From CAYHPY01 sp964358485 (GTDB lineage: Bacteria; Elusimicrobiota; Elusimicrobia; UBA1565; UBA9628), in assembly GCA_964358485.1 (NCBI GenBank), contig CAYHPY010000003.1, positions 1 through 64,000 of the forward strand: a stretch of DNA of 64,000 bases, read 5' to 3'. Below the pieces are notes generated by a model. The model did no database searches and was not told the DNA's origin. It worked only from the letters and a program-made list of their open reading frames with translations. Numbering within the stretch: position 1 is the first letter of the stretch; the number at the start of each line of letters is the position of its first letter. Position numbers and translations under genes: made by a program. Positions 26,335-34,065 of this stretch are shown one piece after another.

Positions 26335-27524
26335 ATCAGGAAAGGTCCGGCGGCGGTGCAGGCCAAGGCGGCCAGGGCGGAGGCCAGGGCGGCCAGGGCG
26401 GAGGCCAAGGCGGCCAGGGCGGAGGCCAGGGCGGCCAGGGCGGAGGCCAGGGCGGCCAAGGAGGCCAAGGCGGCGGCGGAGGCGGCGGCCAGCGCGGCGG
26501 CCAGCACCGGCACCGCGGCGGGCACGGCGGCCACAACCGGCACGGCCAGGGCGGCGGAGGCGGCGGGCAGAACCGCCACCGTCGCTGGGATCCCCGGCGC
26601 CAGCACAACAACCAGCAAAACAGGACCCAACCCCCTCGCCCCGCGGCTCCTCCCCAGCGCAGCGCCGCGGAAGCCGCCTTCATGAACAAGACCCCGGTGG
26701 ACCCCCGGGAATGGATTCGCCTTGAAAAAGGCTCGACCGACCCGTCCATGCGCGCCCTCGACTTGCTCTGCCCCGTGGGCAAGGGGACGCGCGGCCTTAT
26801 CGTCTCGCCGCCCAAGGCCGGCAAGACGACCTTCCTCAAACAGATCTCCCAGGCCGTGGGCGCGGCTTATCCCGAGATCAAGCAGTTCTGCCTACTCATC
26901 GACGAGCGGCCCGAGGAAGTCACCGACTTCAAGCGCAGCGTACCGGCGGAGGTCTTCGCCTCTTCCAGCGACCAAAGCTACGAGCAGCACATCGCCGTGG
27001 CCGAGAACATGATGAAGATGGCCATCGAGAAGGCGGGCGAGGGGGCCGACGTGTTCATCCTCCTGGATTCGCTCACGCGCTTGGCGCGCGTGCACAACCA
27101 GTTCGCGACCGGCTCGCGCACCATGTCCGGCGGCTTGGACTCCCGGGCCATGGAGATTCCGCGCCGCTTTTTCGGAGCGGCCCGCAAGCTCGAGGAAGGG
27201 GGGTCTCTGACGATCCTGGCCACCATTCTGGTCGACACCGGCTCGCGCATGGACGAGGTGATCTTCCAGGAGTTCAAAGGCACCGGCAACATGGACCTGG
27301 TCCTCTTCCGCTCGGCGGCCGAGGCCAGGATCTTCCCGGCGCTCAAGGTCCGCGACACCGGAACCCGCAAGGAGGAGAAGCTTCTTCCCCCGGACGTTCT
27401 GGAAGGCGCCTGGAAGCTCCGGCGCGTTCTGGCCGGGATGGGGGACATGGAGGCCATCAAGGCCTTCAACGAGATGCTCCGCCTGCACAAGACCAACGAG
27501 AGCCTCCTGGCGGCGCTTAAATGA
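26331..27524 (+). CDS. rho: Transcription termination factor Rho without the N-terminal OB domain
   Basis: The C-terminal 280 residues are an intact Rho motor: PVGKGTRGLIVSPPKAGKTT (Walker A), LIDERPEEVTDFKR, DVFILLDSLTRLARVHNQ (Walker B), Q-loop SRTMSGGLDSRAM, FFGAARKLEEGGSLTILAT and R-loop DTGTRKEEKLL. The connector TPVDPREWIRLEKG aligns directly before it. The usual N-terminal helical and OB (primary RNA-binding) domains are absent. In their place are about 110 residues with five GQGGQGG repeats and then a Gly/His/Arg/Gln-rich segment. The start at ATG 26331 overlaps the previous stop, and no upstream frame supplies an OB domain. Confidence 0.93.
   Translation: MNQERSGGGAGQGGQGGGQGGQGGGQGGQGGGQGGQGGGQGGQGGQGGGGGGGQRGGQHRHRGGHGGHNRHGQGGGGGGQNRHRRWDPRRQHNNQQNRTQPPRPAAPPQRSAAEAAFMNKTPVDPREWIRLEKGSTDPSMRALDLLCPVGKGTRGLIVSPPKAGKTTFLKQISQAVGAAYPEIKQFCLLIDERPEEVTDFKRSVPAEVFASSSDQSYEQHIAVAENMMKMAIEKAGEGADVFILLDSLTRLARVHNQFATGSRTMSGGLDSRAMEIPRRFFGAARKLEEGGSLTILATILVDTGSRMDEVIFQEFKGTGNMDLVLFRSAAEARIFPALKVRDTGTRKEEKLLPPDVLEGAWKLRRVLAGMGDMEAIKAFNEMLRLHKTNESLLAALK
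26361..26465 (+). repeat. Five tandem 21-bp repeats in rho
   Basis: Five consecutive copies of a 21-bp unit of the type GGCCAAGGCGGCCAGGGCGG plus one base encode the heptapeptide GQGGQGG. Copies differ at one or two positions; the fifth is the most diverged. Such arrays can change copy number by slippage. They form the start of the Rho low-complexity tail. Confidence 0.95.
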
Positions 27525-27898
27525 AGGACAGCATCACCTCCGGCCGCGCCCCCGCGGCCATCGGACCGTATTCGCAGGCCGTTCGTTCGGGAGGTTGGAT
27601 TTTTCTCTCCGGGCAGATCGGCATGGGCCAGGACGGCAAGGTCGTAGAGGGGGGCGTCGCGGCGGAAGCCGAGCGCGCCCTGCTCAACCTCGCGGCCGTC
27701 TTGGAAGAGGCGGGCCTCTCCTTGAGGGACGTGGTCAAAACCACGATCTATCTGGCCGACATGGCGGATTTCGCCGCGGTCAACGAGGTCTACGCCCGCC
27801 ATTTCGAGGCGCCCTTTCCCGCCCGCGCGACCGTGGCGGTGGTCGGGCTTCCCAAGGGTGTGCGGGTCGAGATCGAGGCCATCGCCGCCGCGGCGTAG
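27521..27898 (+). CDS. ridA: RidA family enamine/imine deaminase
   Basis: RidA hydrolyses reactive enamine/imine intermediates from PLP enzymes. The 125-residue protein has GPYSQAVRSGGWIFLSGQIG, DVVKTTIYLADMADFAAVNE and the catalytic arginine in FPARATVAVVGLPKGVRVEI. Length is typical. It overlaps rho by 4 nt. Confidence 0.94.
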   Translation: MKDSITSGRAPAAIGPYSQAVRSGGWIFLSGQIGMGQDGKVVEGGVAAEAERALLNLAAVLEEAGLSLRDVVKTTIYLADMADFAAVNEVYARHFEAPFPARATVAVVGLPKGVRVEIEAIAAAA

Positions 27899-27910
27899 GC
27901 GACCCCGCCC

Positions 27911-28843
27911 ATGCACCGGCTTCGCCCGGTCCTGGCCCTGGTCCTGGCCGCGGCTTTAAGCGCGGACCTTCTCCCGCGCTCCCAGGGCGCGGTGGACCTG
28001 GCGCTCGGCCTGCTTTTCCCGTATCTCTGGCTCTACCTCCTCCTGGACTACCTGGTTTCCCGCCGGGCCTTCGGGGACCTCGAGGTTTTTCTGGCGGGGA
28101 CCGCTTTCTCATTCCTTTACGGGGCCTACACCAAGGACATGCACGACGCCTTCGGCCCCCTGGGCCTGGATTGGGCGGCCCTGGTCTCGGCGCCGCTGGA
28201 GTGGGGGATGTTCAGCGTCCTTTGGATGCACCTGCTGGAAGGGATTTTGCCGCGAAACCCGACTCCCCGAGGGACCGCCATCCGCTGGTCGGCCATCGGG
28301 ATTTTGACCGCGTGGGCGGTGTCGGTTTACTGCTGGAAGACCATGAGCGGAGCCTATGCCATGTCCAAGCTCCTGGGACCCTCGACCGCGGCCGACCTTT
28401 GCCTGGCGATGACCGCCCTTTGGACCGCGGTGTTTCTGCGCCGCCGCGCCGGCCTCCTGGCATCGCAGAGCGAGCGGCCCGTCTGGCTTTGGCTCTTGAT
28501 GGGCGCCAATCTCTGGCTGTTGGGCGCGGCTGTTTTTTCGCGCGCCGCGGAAGGATTCGGCCTGGCCCGGGCCGTGTCCTGGGGAGCCCAAGGGGCGCTG
28601 GCCTTGGCGCTGGCCGGGGCGGCCACCCTGGGCCGGGGTTGGTCGGAGCTCGACGAGCCCCCGGACGGTCCCGCCCCCGCGCTGATCGCCGCCGGCGTTT
28701 TAAGGGCGGCCGGGCTTCTGGCGGGCTGGCGGCTGGCCGCCGCCGGACGGCCCGAGGCGGGGCTTTTGGCCGGCCTGCTCTGCGACATCCCCGCCAAGCT
28801 TCTGTTCTGCTGGGCCTTCCTGACCGAGCGGCAGGAAGTCTAG
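27911..28843 (+). CDS. Multi-pass membrane protein of unknown function
   Basis: The 310-residue protein is hydrophobic throughout, with roughly eight to nine predicted membrane helices separated by short Arg-rich loops. I recognise no family motif. It starts 12 nt after ridA and is the last gene of the long plus-strand run. A GC hairpin follows its stop. Confidence 0.8.
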   Translation: MHRLRPVLALVLAAALSADLLPRSQGAVDLALGLLFPYLWLYLLLDYLVSRRAFGDLEVFLAGTAFSFLYGAYTKDMHDAFGPLGLDWAALVSAPLEWGMFSVLWMHLLEGILPRNPTPRGTAIRWSAIGILTAWAVSVYCWKTMSGAYAMSKLLGPSTAADLCLAMTALWTAVFLRRRAGLLASQSERPVWLWLLMGANLWLLGAAVFSRAAEGFGLARAVSWGAQGALALALAGAATLGRGWSELDEPPDGPAPALIAAGVLRAAGLLAGWRLAAAGRPEAGLLAGLLCDIPAKLLFCWAFLTERQEV

Positions 28844-28861
28844 CGGGGCGCAAGCCCCGCT
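28842..28861 (+). terminator. GC hairpin with GCAA loop at the end of the long plus-strand run
   Basis: AGCGGGGC and GCCCCGCT form an 8-bp perfect stem with a GCAA tetraloop, overlapping the stop of the membrane-protein gene. There is no clear T-run on either side, so it may need Rho or act as an mRNA 3'-end stabiliser. It lies between convergent genes and could serve both directions. Confidence 0.55.
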
Positions 28862-28899
28862 GTGTCCGCCTTCCTCCGGGGGCTATTAGGACGGCGGGC

Positions 28900-30933
28900 C
28901 TAGAAACTTAGAGCGGGCAGCAAGCTCGCGTGCTCGTCGGTCCAGGCTTTTTTCAGGGCTCGCTCGGTTTTCGGTCCGCTCCAGCCCGACAATTCCAGGG
29001 CCGCGATCTTCATCGGGTCCCGGCTGAGCGCGAACCAGCGGGAGGGAAGTTTGCCCGAAGGCAGGATTTCTCCCCGAGGGATGAGCTTGCGGGCCGCGGG
29101 CAGGCGCAGGTCCAGGGCCGCGCGGGTCAGGATCTTTTCGAGGTCCGCGAAGCGCGAGGAGACGTGGCAGATGATCAAGCCGTCCGGCGCCAGGCGCTTG
29201 AGGTAAAGGTCGAAGGCCTCCAAGGTCAAAAGGTGGACCGGGACCGCGTCGCTGGCGAAGGCGTCCAGAATCAGAAGATCGTAAACCGCCCCTTCGTCGG
29301 CTTTCAAAGTGAGCCGCGCGTCTCCGGCCACCACCCGGATGCGCGCCTTACTGTCCCTAAGGTAGGTGAAATGCCGCCGCGCCAGACCCTCCATGTCGGG
29401 GTCGAGTTCGTAGAAGGTGATTTCCTGCCCGGGCCTTCCGTAGGCCGCGATGGCCCCCGCCCCCAGGCCCACGACGGCGACCTTGCCCGCCTTCGAGCCG
29501 AAGATCTTGAACACCCCGCCAAGCGGGGAATCGGCGTGGTAATAGGCCAAGGGCTCCGGCCGCCGCGCGGGCGCGGCCCATTGGAGGCCGTGGACGGTGT
29601 TGCCGTGATAGAGCTTGACCAGGCCCGCGTGATCGGCGACCCGATAGACCCCGTAGAAATTGCGCAAGGTCTCGAGCAACGGCCCCTTGGGAAGGTTCCA
29701 AACCAATAAGCCCGCGAAGGCCGCCGTGGGAGCCAGCCAATACCGGATTTTCAAAAATCGTCCCCACTCGGACCATTCCTCCCAGTCGCGGAGGATCAGG
29801 CCGGACATGGAAAGAGCCAGGGCCAGGGCCCAATCCAGCCATAGCCCGCCCGCGTGTCGGCCCAAAACCGGCGCCGCCACGCCCACCAGGGCCGCCCCGA
29901 GCCAGCCGCCCAAGCCCAGGGTCGAATAGAAAGCCGGGGCCCGCGCCTCCTCCGGGCGGCTGACGGCCAAGGCGCGGTGGCCCACCATGCAGACCGCCAG
30001 CAACGCCGAGAACTGAAAAATCACGCCCGAGAGCACCGCCAATTTGACCTGAAAGTCCATGCCGATGGCGATGATCTCGTCGGCCAGCACCGCCGCCGCC
30101 ACCGGGATCAGGAACATCCCCACCAGGACCAACAGGCCCCAGTGGATGCCCTTTGGAAACCACGGGTCCTTCTTGAAGTTGACCACGAAAGTCGCCAGGT
30201 AAATTCCCAGGGGCATGATCCAGACCAGCGGCAAAGAGCCGAAATGGAAGGCCAATTGGTTGGTCGCGGCCAGCATGGCCGCCGAAGTGCCGGCGCTTAG
30301 GACCAGCCACCGGGCCGTCAGCCGCGGCTCGGTTTTCTCCCCGGACCGCGCCGGGGCGGCTCCCGGCCGGGAGGGAAGGCAGAGCATGGCTAGGAGAATA
30401 AAGACCGCGTATCCCGCCTGCCAAAAAACCAGTTGCGCGCTCAGTCCAAACAGCGGCTCGGCCACAAACGCGTAGCCGAGCAAGGAGGCCAAGGCCCCGG
30501 CGTTGGAGGCGGCGTAAAGGCGGTAGCCTTCCTTGTCGCCCAGTTCCCGACCCGAGCGCCCCATCCAATTTTGCAGGATCGGCACCGTCGTCGACAGCGC
30601 GAAGAAAGCCGGCCCCACGCTCAAGGCCAAGGCCCGAACGACTTCCCAAGCGGGGGGGCCGCCGCCCGGCGCGCCGAGGCGGATGGGGAAAAACAAAAGC
30701 GGCGCGGCGAGCAGAACCAAATGCGCCCGGCCGTAGGAGGCCGCGTCCAGCGCCCGGCGGGCGTATAAATAGCCAAAGTAAAGGGTGCCCGTGTAGAACA
30801 TCACGGCCGTGCTCCAGACCTGGGCGCTGCCTCCATGGAGGGGCAATAGGAGGCGTGCCGCGATCAACTCGATGGAAAAGGCCAAAAACGAGCCCAGGAA
30901 GGCGGCCGTCTGAAACGGCAGGAGGCTGGCCAA
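28900..30933 (-). CDS. Membrane protein with C-terminal spermidine-synthase-like domain
   Basis: The N-terminal 440 residues hold about eleven to twelve membrane helices and the C-terminal 230 residues a Rossmann methyltransferase-like spermidine synthase fold: AVVGLGAGAIAAYG, ITFYELDPDMEGLARRHF, VVAGDARLTLK and DLLILDAFASDAVPVHLL. Similar membrane-fused enzymes are common in environmental bacteria; their substrate is generally unknown. I chose TTG 30933 because a TAGAAT box lies 7 nt upstream and because longer versions would run antisense through the diverging gene at 31008. Confidence 0.8.
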   Translation of the reverse strand: MASLLPFQTAAFLGSFLAFSIELIAARLLLPLHGGSAQVWSTAVMFYTGTLYFGYLYARRALDAASYGRAHLVLLAAPLLFFPIRLGAPGGGPPAWEVVRALALSVGPAFFALSTTVPILQNWMGRSGRELGDKEGYRLYAASNAGALASLLGYAFVAEPLFGLSAQLVFWQAGYAVFILLAMLCLPSRPGAAPARSGEKTEPRLTARWLVLSAGTSAAMLAATNQLAFHFGSLPLVWIMPLGIYLATFVVNFKKDPWFPKGIHWGLLVLVGMFLIPVAAAVLADEIIAIGMDFQVKLAVLSGVIFQFSALLAVCMVGHRALAVSRPEEARAPAFYSTLGLGGWLGAALVGVAAPVLGRHAGGLWLDWALALALSMSGLILRDWEEWSEWGRFLKIRYWLAPTAAFAGLLVWNLPKGPLLETLRNFYGVYRVADHAGLVKLYHGNTVHGLQWAAPARRPEPLAYYHADSPLGGVFKIFGSKAGKVAVVGLGAGAIAAYGRPGQEITFYELDPDMEGLARRHFTYLRDSKARIRVVAGDARLTLKADEGAVYDLLILDAFASDAVPVHLLTLEAFDLYLKRLAPDGLIICHVSSRFADLEKILTRAALDLRLPAARKLIPRGEILPSGKLPSRWFALSRDPMKIAALELSGWSGPKTERALKKAWTDEHASLLPALSF

Positions 30934-30940
30934 GAGGGCG

Positions 30941-30946
30941 ATTCTA
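30941..30946 (-). promoter_or_regulatory. -10 box 7 nt before the spermidine-synthase-like gene
   Basis: TAGAAT reads on the minus strand and is followed by 7 nt and then TTG 30933, the spacing expected for a leaderless transcript. The -35 region is not recognisable. Confidence 0.45.
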
Positions 30947-30995
30947 TCAAAACGGCCCCGTCCGCCGGAGCCTGGACGCGCGAAGGGCCGAGATG

Positions 30996-31001
30996 TAGAG
31001 T
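30996..31001 (+). promoter_or_regulatory. -10 box 6 nt before the HExxH gene
   Basis: TAGAGT is followed by TTCCCC and GTG 31008. A TGGACG at 30973-30978 gives a 17-nt spacer and a weak -35 match. The transcript would start at or next to the GTG. Confidence 0.45.
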
Positions 31002-31007
31002 TTCCCC

Positions 31008-31496
31008 GTGAGCCCTCCGGTGAACCTCCTCGGCTTCCTCCTTCTTTCGGTCCTCCGGGCCGATTTCCCGGAATTGGCGGGGAGCAAAATCGGCCTGCGG
31101 GCCGTGCCCCTGGAAGGGGGCTTTCTTCAGGCTCGGGTGGAGCCACGGAGTCTGCTCTCCGCAAGCCGGTCCTACTGGATCTACTATGATCCTCGGCTCC
31201 TTGAGGATCCTCCGCCCAAGGAAGCTCTTTCCGCCATTCTGGCCCACGAACTCGCCCATGTGGAGGATTATTCCCGGCGGAGCGCGCCCGGCTTGGCGGT
31301 CCTGGCGCTGAGATATCTCATCTCGCCGGGATTTCGGGCCGAGTACGAGCGCTCCGCCGACCGCCGCGCCGCGGCCTTGGGGCATTCGGCGGGCCTGGCG
31401 GCCTACCGGGGGTGGCTTTACCGGCGCTTGCCGAAAGAAGAACCCCGCCTGCGGCGGGAATATATGACCCCGGAGGAGCTGGAACCGGGAAAATAA
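31008..31496 (+). CDS. Small HExxH metallopeptidase-like protein
   Basis: The 162-residue protein contains AILAHELAHVEDYSRR, an HExxH zinc motif, and a downstream YERSADRRAAALG in which Glu could be a third ligand. The N-terminus LLGFLLLSVLRADFPELAG could be a signal or membrane segment. Peptidase activity is inferred from the motif only. The 3' end overlaps the antisense ORF6N remnant. Confidence 0.7.
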   Translation: MSPPVNLLGFLLLSVLRADFPELAGSKIGLRAVPLEGGFLQARVEPRSLLSASRSYWIYYDPRLLEDPPPKEALSAILAHELAHVEDYSRRSAPGLAVLALRYLISPGFRAEYERSADRRAAALGHSAGLAAYRGWLYRRLPKEEPRLRREYMTPEELEPGK

Positions 31497-31723
31497 ACGG
31501 TCTTTAAGATCACAAATTGTGATCTTAAAGATTTGGCCTCTTCAATGGTTAAGGCGAACATGAAATCCTCCGGAAATCGCTCGATATTCCGTTTAACGGC
31601 CTGGATGAGAGTTCTAGGCTCCACCCCATAAAGCCGAGCCAAATCCCCGCTCAACATCACCTTATGCCCTCGGGCCAGGAAGATCATGCTCCGGAGCTCC
31701 GCTTCGATTTCTTGTTCTCCCAT
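31418..31723 (-). pseudogene. Truncated ORF6N-domain gene
   Basis: MGEQEIEAELRSMIFLARGH, KVMLSGDLARLYGVEPRTLI and QAVKRNIERFPEDFMFALTI are a clear ORF6N (phage KilA-N related) domain start. Homologues continue after the SLRSQ motif with a block on the pattern GGRRYLPYAFTEQGVAMLS. Here the frame instead runs from SLRSQFVILK into the antisense of the neighbouring gene and stops. The break coincides with a 31-bp perfect inverted repeat. An upstream start at 31813 or 31786 is possible. Probably a decayed mobile-element gene. Confidence 0.75.
31501..31531. repeat. Perfect 15-bp inverted repeat at the ORF6N break
   Basis: TCTTTAAGATCACAA is followed by one base and then its exact reverse complement TTGTGATCTTAAAGA. 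It lies just after the HExxH gene and at the point where ORF6N homology ends. It could be a bidirectional terminator, or a scar from the event that truncated the gene. Confidence 0.85.
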
Positions 31724-31797
31724 ACCTATATTACGAGCGAACCCCCTGATTTGTTCCCGAGACGCCCCAAGCCCATTTGGTATCATAGGGCTTCCCC

Positions 31798-32400
31798 TTG
31801 AAGAACCCCTCAAGCTGGCCCCTGACCGCGCTTTTTCAGGAAGCTTTCAAATGGGCCGACCGCTGGCACAAGGGCCAGCGGCGCAAGGGGACGGCCATCC
31901 CCTATATCGCCCACCCGATGGCGGTGTCGAGCTTGGTTTTGGAGCACGGAGGAACCCAAGCCCAGGCGGTGGCCGCCCTTCTGCACGACGTCATGGAGGA
32001 CTGCGGGGTCTCGGAGGTGGAAATCGCCAAGCGCTTCGGCCGGGAAGTGGCCGCTTTGGTCCGGGAGTGTTCGGACGCGGTGTCCAAACCCAAGCCCCCG
32101 TGGGAGGCCCGCAAGCTCGCCTATATGAGGCACTTGGCGTCGGCCCGCCCCAAAACCTTGCTCATTTCGGCCTGCGACAAGCTCCACAACGCGACCGCCA
32201 TCAACCGGGACCTGGACACGGACGGGCCGAAGGTCTGGAGGCGCTTTAGCGCCAAGCCGGCGCGGATCGTGTGGTATTACCGGGAATTGCTCAAGGTTTA
32301 TAAGCGGCGCGTCCGGGAAATGAACCATGAATTTCCCACCCTGTTGCGGGATTTGGAAATCCAAGTCCGCGGCCTGGCCAAAAGGGCCGTCGGAATTTAA
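31798..32400 (+). CDS. HD-domain phosphohydrolase, (p)ppGpp hydrolase-like
   Basis: The 200-residue protein has the RelA/SpoT-type HD core: IPYIAHPMAVSSLVLEHGG (His), AVAALLHDVMEDCGVSEVEI (HD and ED) and LLISACDKLHNATAINRDLD (distal Asp). There is no synthetase or TGS domain, so it resembles stand-alone small alarmone hydrolases; other nucleotide substrates are possible. TTG 31798 is the only start before the HD core. Its stop overlaps the stop of the converging TfoX gene. Confidence 0.82.
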   Translation: MKNPSSWPLTALFQEAFKWADRWHKGQRRKGTAIPYIAHPMAVSSLVLEHGGTQAQAVAALLHDVMEDCGVSEVEIAKRFGREVAALVRECSDAVSKPKPPWEARKLAYMRHLASARPKTLLISACDKLHNATAINRDLDTDGPKVWRRFSAKPARIVWYYRELLKVYKRRVREMNHEFPTLLRDLEIQVRGLAKRAVGI

Positions 32401-32723
32401 GCCTTCGACGGCAGGCGGCTCCCCCGGTCCAGCCCGAGGGCCAGCCACTTCTTGAGGCCCGCGCCCCGCAGTCCTTTCTGAGAGACGAAAAAAATTCCCT
32501 TCATGGGCCGGCCGGTGAAATCAAAAGGCCTGGCGTTCGGATCTTGAAGGATTTCCTCCGTGGAGGCGGGATCGGCTCGGACGATGAGGTCGTGGCCGAG
32601 CACGCCGCAGCACATGTTGCCCCGAATGGTGAAGCAGAGCCCGCCGAACATTTTGATCTCGGCGACGGCCTTTTCCCGGGAGAGGGCGGCGCGGACTCGG
32701 GCGGCTAGGGCTTCGTCATACAT
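32397..32723 (-). CDS. TfoX N-terminal domain protein
   Basis: The 108-residue product contains the TfoX_N pattern VAEIKMFGGLCFTIRGNMCC then GVLGHDLIVRADP and PFDFTGRPMKGIFFV. In gammaproteobacteria TfoX promotes competence, but isolated N-terminal-domain proteins are widespread and of unknown role. A TAAACT box lies 9 nt before the ATG. Confidence 0.85.
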   Translation of the reverse strand: MYDEALAARVRAALSREKAVAEIKMFGGLCFTIRGNMCCGVLGHDLIVRADPASTEEILQDPNARPFDFTGRPMKGIFFVSQKGLRGAGLKKWLALGLDRGSRLPSKA

Positions 32724-32758
32724 TTCACCCGGAGTTTAACCCTCCTTTCCCCCTCGGG

Positions 32759-32796
32759 TCAAGGCTCCCTTGAGGATTGATAGCTTTAAAGCCATC
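32759..32796 (+). other. Two small inverted repeats before the OmpA-type gene
   Basis: TCAAGG-CTC-CCTTGA at 32759-32773 forms a 6-bp hairpin. GATAGCTTTAAAGCCATC at 32779-32796 is a near-perfect palindrome around GCTTTAAAGC. They lie 35-70 nt upstream of ATG 32831 and could be a structured leader or binding sites. No riboswitch class was recognised. Confidence 0.5.
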
Positions 32797-32830
32797 GATC
32801 CGTTAGGGACCACGGAAAAAAAGGGGGCAG

Positions 32831-33451
32831 ATGCCAGCCGCGCCGCAAATGTCCTTTGCTCCCTGTTATAAGAAGGCAATAAGATTCCCGCATACTCTGA
32901 CCATCAAGCCGCGGTCCTGGTTGTTGACGGGGGGCATGCTCCTTCTGCCGCTTTTCTTCGGCGCCCCCGTTTTGGCCGGGAATTGGCCCCTTTCGGAGGT
33001 TTTTGAGCCTGAGGACGATGGTTTCGGCGAGCCCGATCCCAAGCAGACGAGCATGGCGCGAAAGGAACTCGAGGAGCTCGAAATCCGGGTCCGCAAGGGG
33101 AAGCTTCCCAAAATCTTATTCGATTTCGATTCCGACAAGATCGAGCCCGGTTCGCGACCGACGCTGGATGAAATCGCCGCCATTTTGCGGCGCCACCCCG
33201 ACGTGAAGGTGATGGTCCTGGCCCACACCTGCAATATGGGCTCCGAGGAGTACAATCAGGACTTGTCCGAGCGCCGAGCCAAGTCGGTCAAGGCCTATTT
33301 GGTCAAGCGGGGAGTGCCGCCGCCCTCCATCCGGTTTCGCGGCAAGGGGTTCTCGGAGCCGATCGCCGACAATGCAACGGAGGAAGGGCGGATTCGGAAC
33401 CGGCGCGTTGAATTTCGCCTGGGGCGCAGAGGGTGGAGCGCCGTCTATTGA
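32831..33451 (+). CDS. OmpA-family outer-membrane/peptidoglycan-binding protein
   Basis: The C-terminal domain is OmpA-like: PKILFDFDSDKIEPGSRPTL, VMVLAHTCNMGSEEYNQDLS, ERRAKSVKAYLVKRGVPP and a closing RIRNRRVEFRLG, which bind diaminopimelate in peptidoglycan. A hydrophobic segment LLTGGMLLLPLFFGAPVLAG at about residues 31-50 is a signal peptide. ATG 32831 has a GGGGGCAG site upstream, but the long pre-signal region makes a later start possible. No lipobox cysteine is seen, so it is not a typical Pal. Confidence 0.85.
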   Translation: MPAAPQMSFAPCYKKAIRFPHTLTIKPRSWLLTGGMLLLPLFFGAPVLAGNWPLSEVFEPEDDGFGEPDPKQTSMARKELEELEIRVRKGKLPKILFDFDSDKIEPGSRPTLDEIAAILRRHPDVKVMVLAHTCNMGSEEYNQDLSERRAKSVKAYLVKRGVPPPSIRFRGKGFSEPIADNATEEGRIRNRRVEFRLGRRGWSAVY

Positions 33452-33489
33452 AGGGCCCCGCGCCCCTGGCGCGCAGGAGCCGTCCGATG

Positions 33490-33495
33490 TACACT
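33490..33495 (+). promoter_or_regulatory. -10 box 6 nt before the redoxin gene
   Basis: TACACT is followed by AAGGCC and ATG 33502. This supports 33502 rather than ATG 33487, which would overlap the box. Confidence 0.45.
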
Positions 33496-33501
33496 AAGGC
33501 C

Positions 33502-34065
33502 ATGCGTCGTTTTCACGGCGGGAAAGGGGCCGTCTCCCTGGTTTCGATCACGGCGGTCCTCTGCTTTGCGCTTTTGGCGGCTTTCGCGGGCGGGATTTAT
33601 TTTTTCCTGAGAAATGAGGCCCGGGAAAAGGCGGCCACGCCCTCCGCTCCGAGCCCCGCCCAGGCGCGCATCGGGTTCATGGAAGATTTCGTCCTGCCCG
33701 ATCAAAACGGGGAGCCGGTCAGCCTCAAGGCTTTAGGGGGCCGGCGGCCCATCCTGCTTTATATTTTTTCGCCCTTCTGCGGGCATTGCTCGGGCCGGTT
33801 GAACGAATTTTCCAAATTCATGAGGGAGCATCAGTACCCGGATTTCGCGGTGGTCGGAGTCCTTTGGCAGGGCTCCCCGGAAAGGGCCCGGACCACCCTC
33901 AGCCAAACCGGCCTCCCAGGACCCCTGCTTTCGGACAAAGATGGGGTTTTGTGCGGCCGTTTGGGAGTGGGGGAATTCACGGCTTTCGTTCTGGACAGGC
34001 AATTGGCCGTGCGTTATCGGGGAGAACTGACCGGCCTTGAGGCCGCGATGGCGGCGGCGCGCTGA
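33502..34065 (+). CDS. Membrane-anchored thioredoxin-like (redoxin) protein
   Basis: One N-terminal membrane anchor (VSLVSITAVLCFALLAAFAG) precedes a periplasmic thioredoxin fold with FSPFCGHCSGRLNEFSKFMR, a CGHC active site, then VVGVLWQGSPERARTTL and a late GVGEFTAFVLDRQ with a Phe where cis-proline is usual. It belongs to the AhpC/TSA-ResA-like group. The stop overlaps the kinase start (TGATG), so the two are probably co-expressed. Confidence 0.85.
   Translation: MRRFHGGKGAVSLVSITAVLCFALLAAFAGGIYFFLRNEAREKAATPSAPSPAQARIGFMEDFVLPDQNGEPVSLKALGGRRPILLYIFSPFCGHCSGRLNEFSKFMREHQYPDFAVVGVLWQGSPERARTTLSQTGLPGPLLSDKDGVLCGRLGVGEFTAFVLDRQLAVRYRGELTGLEAAMAAAR

Noticed and set aside
26361..26465. CRISPR-like array
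   Set aside because: Units are contiguous 21-bp coding repeats without spacers.
30934..31164. N-terminal extension of the spermidine-synthase-like protein
   Set aside because: It would be antisense to the HExxH gene and is Pro/Gly/Arg-rich; a -10 box supports TTG 30933.
32759..32830. Cyclic-di-GMP riboswitch before the OmpA-type gene
   Set aside because: The conserved GEMM core motifs are absent; only simple inverted repeats are seen.
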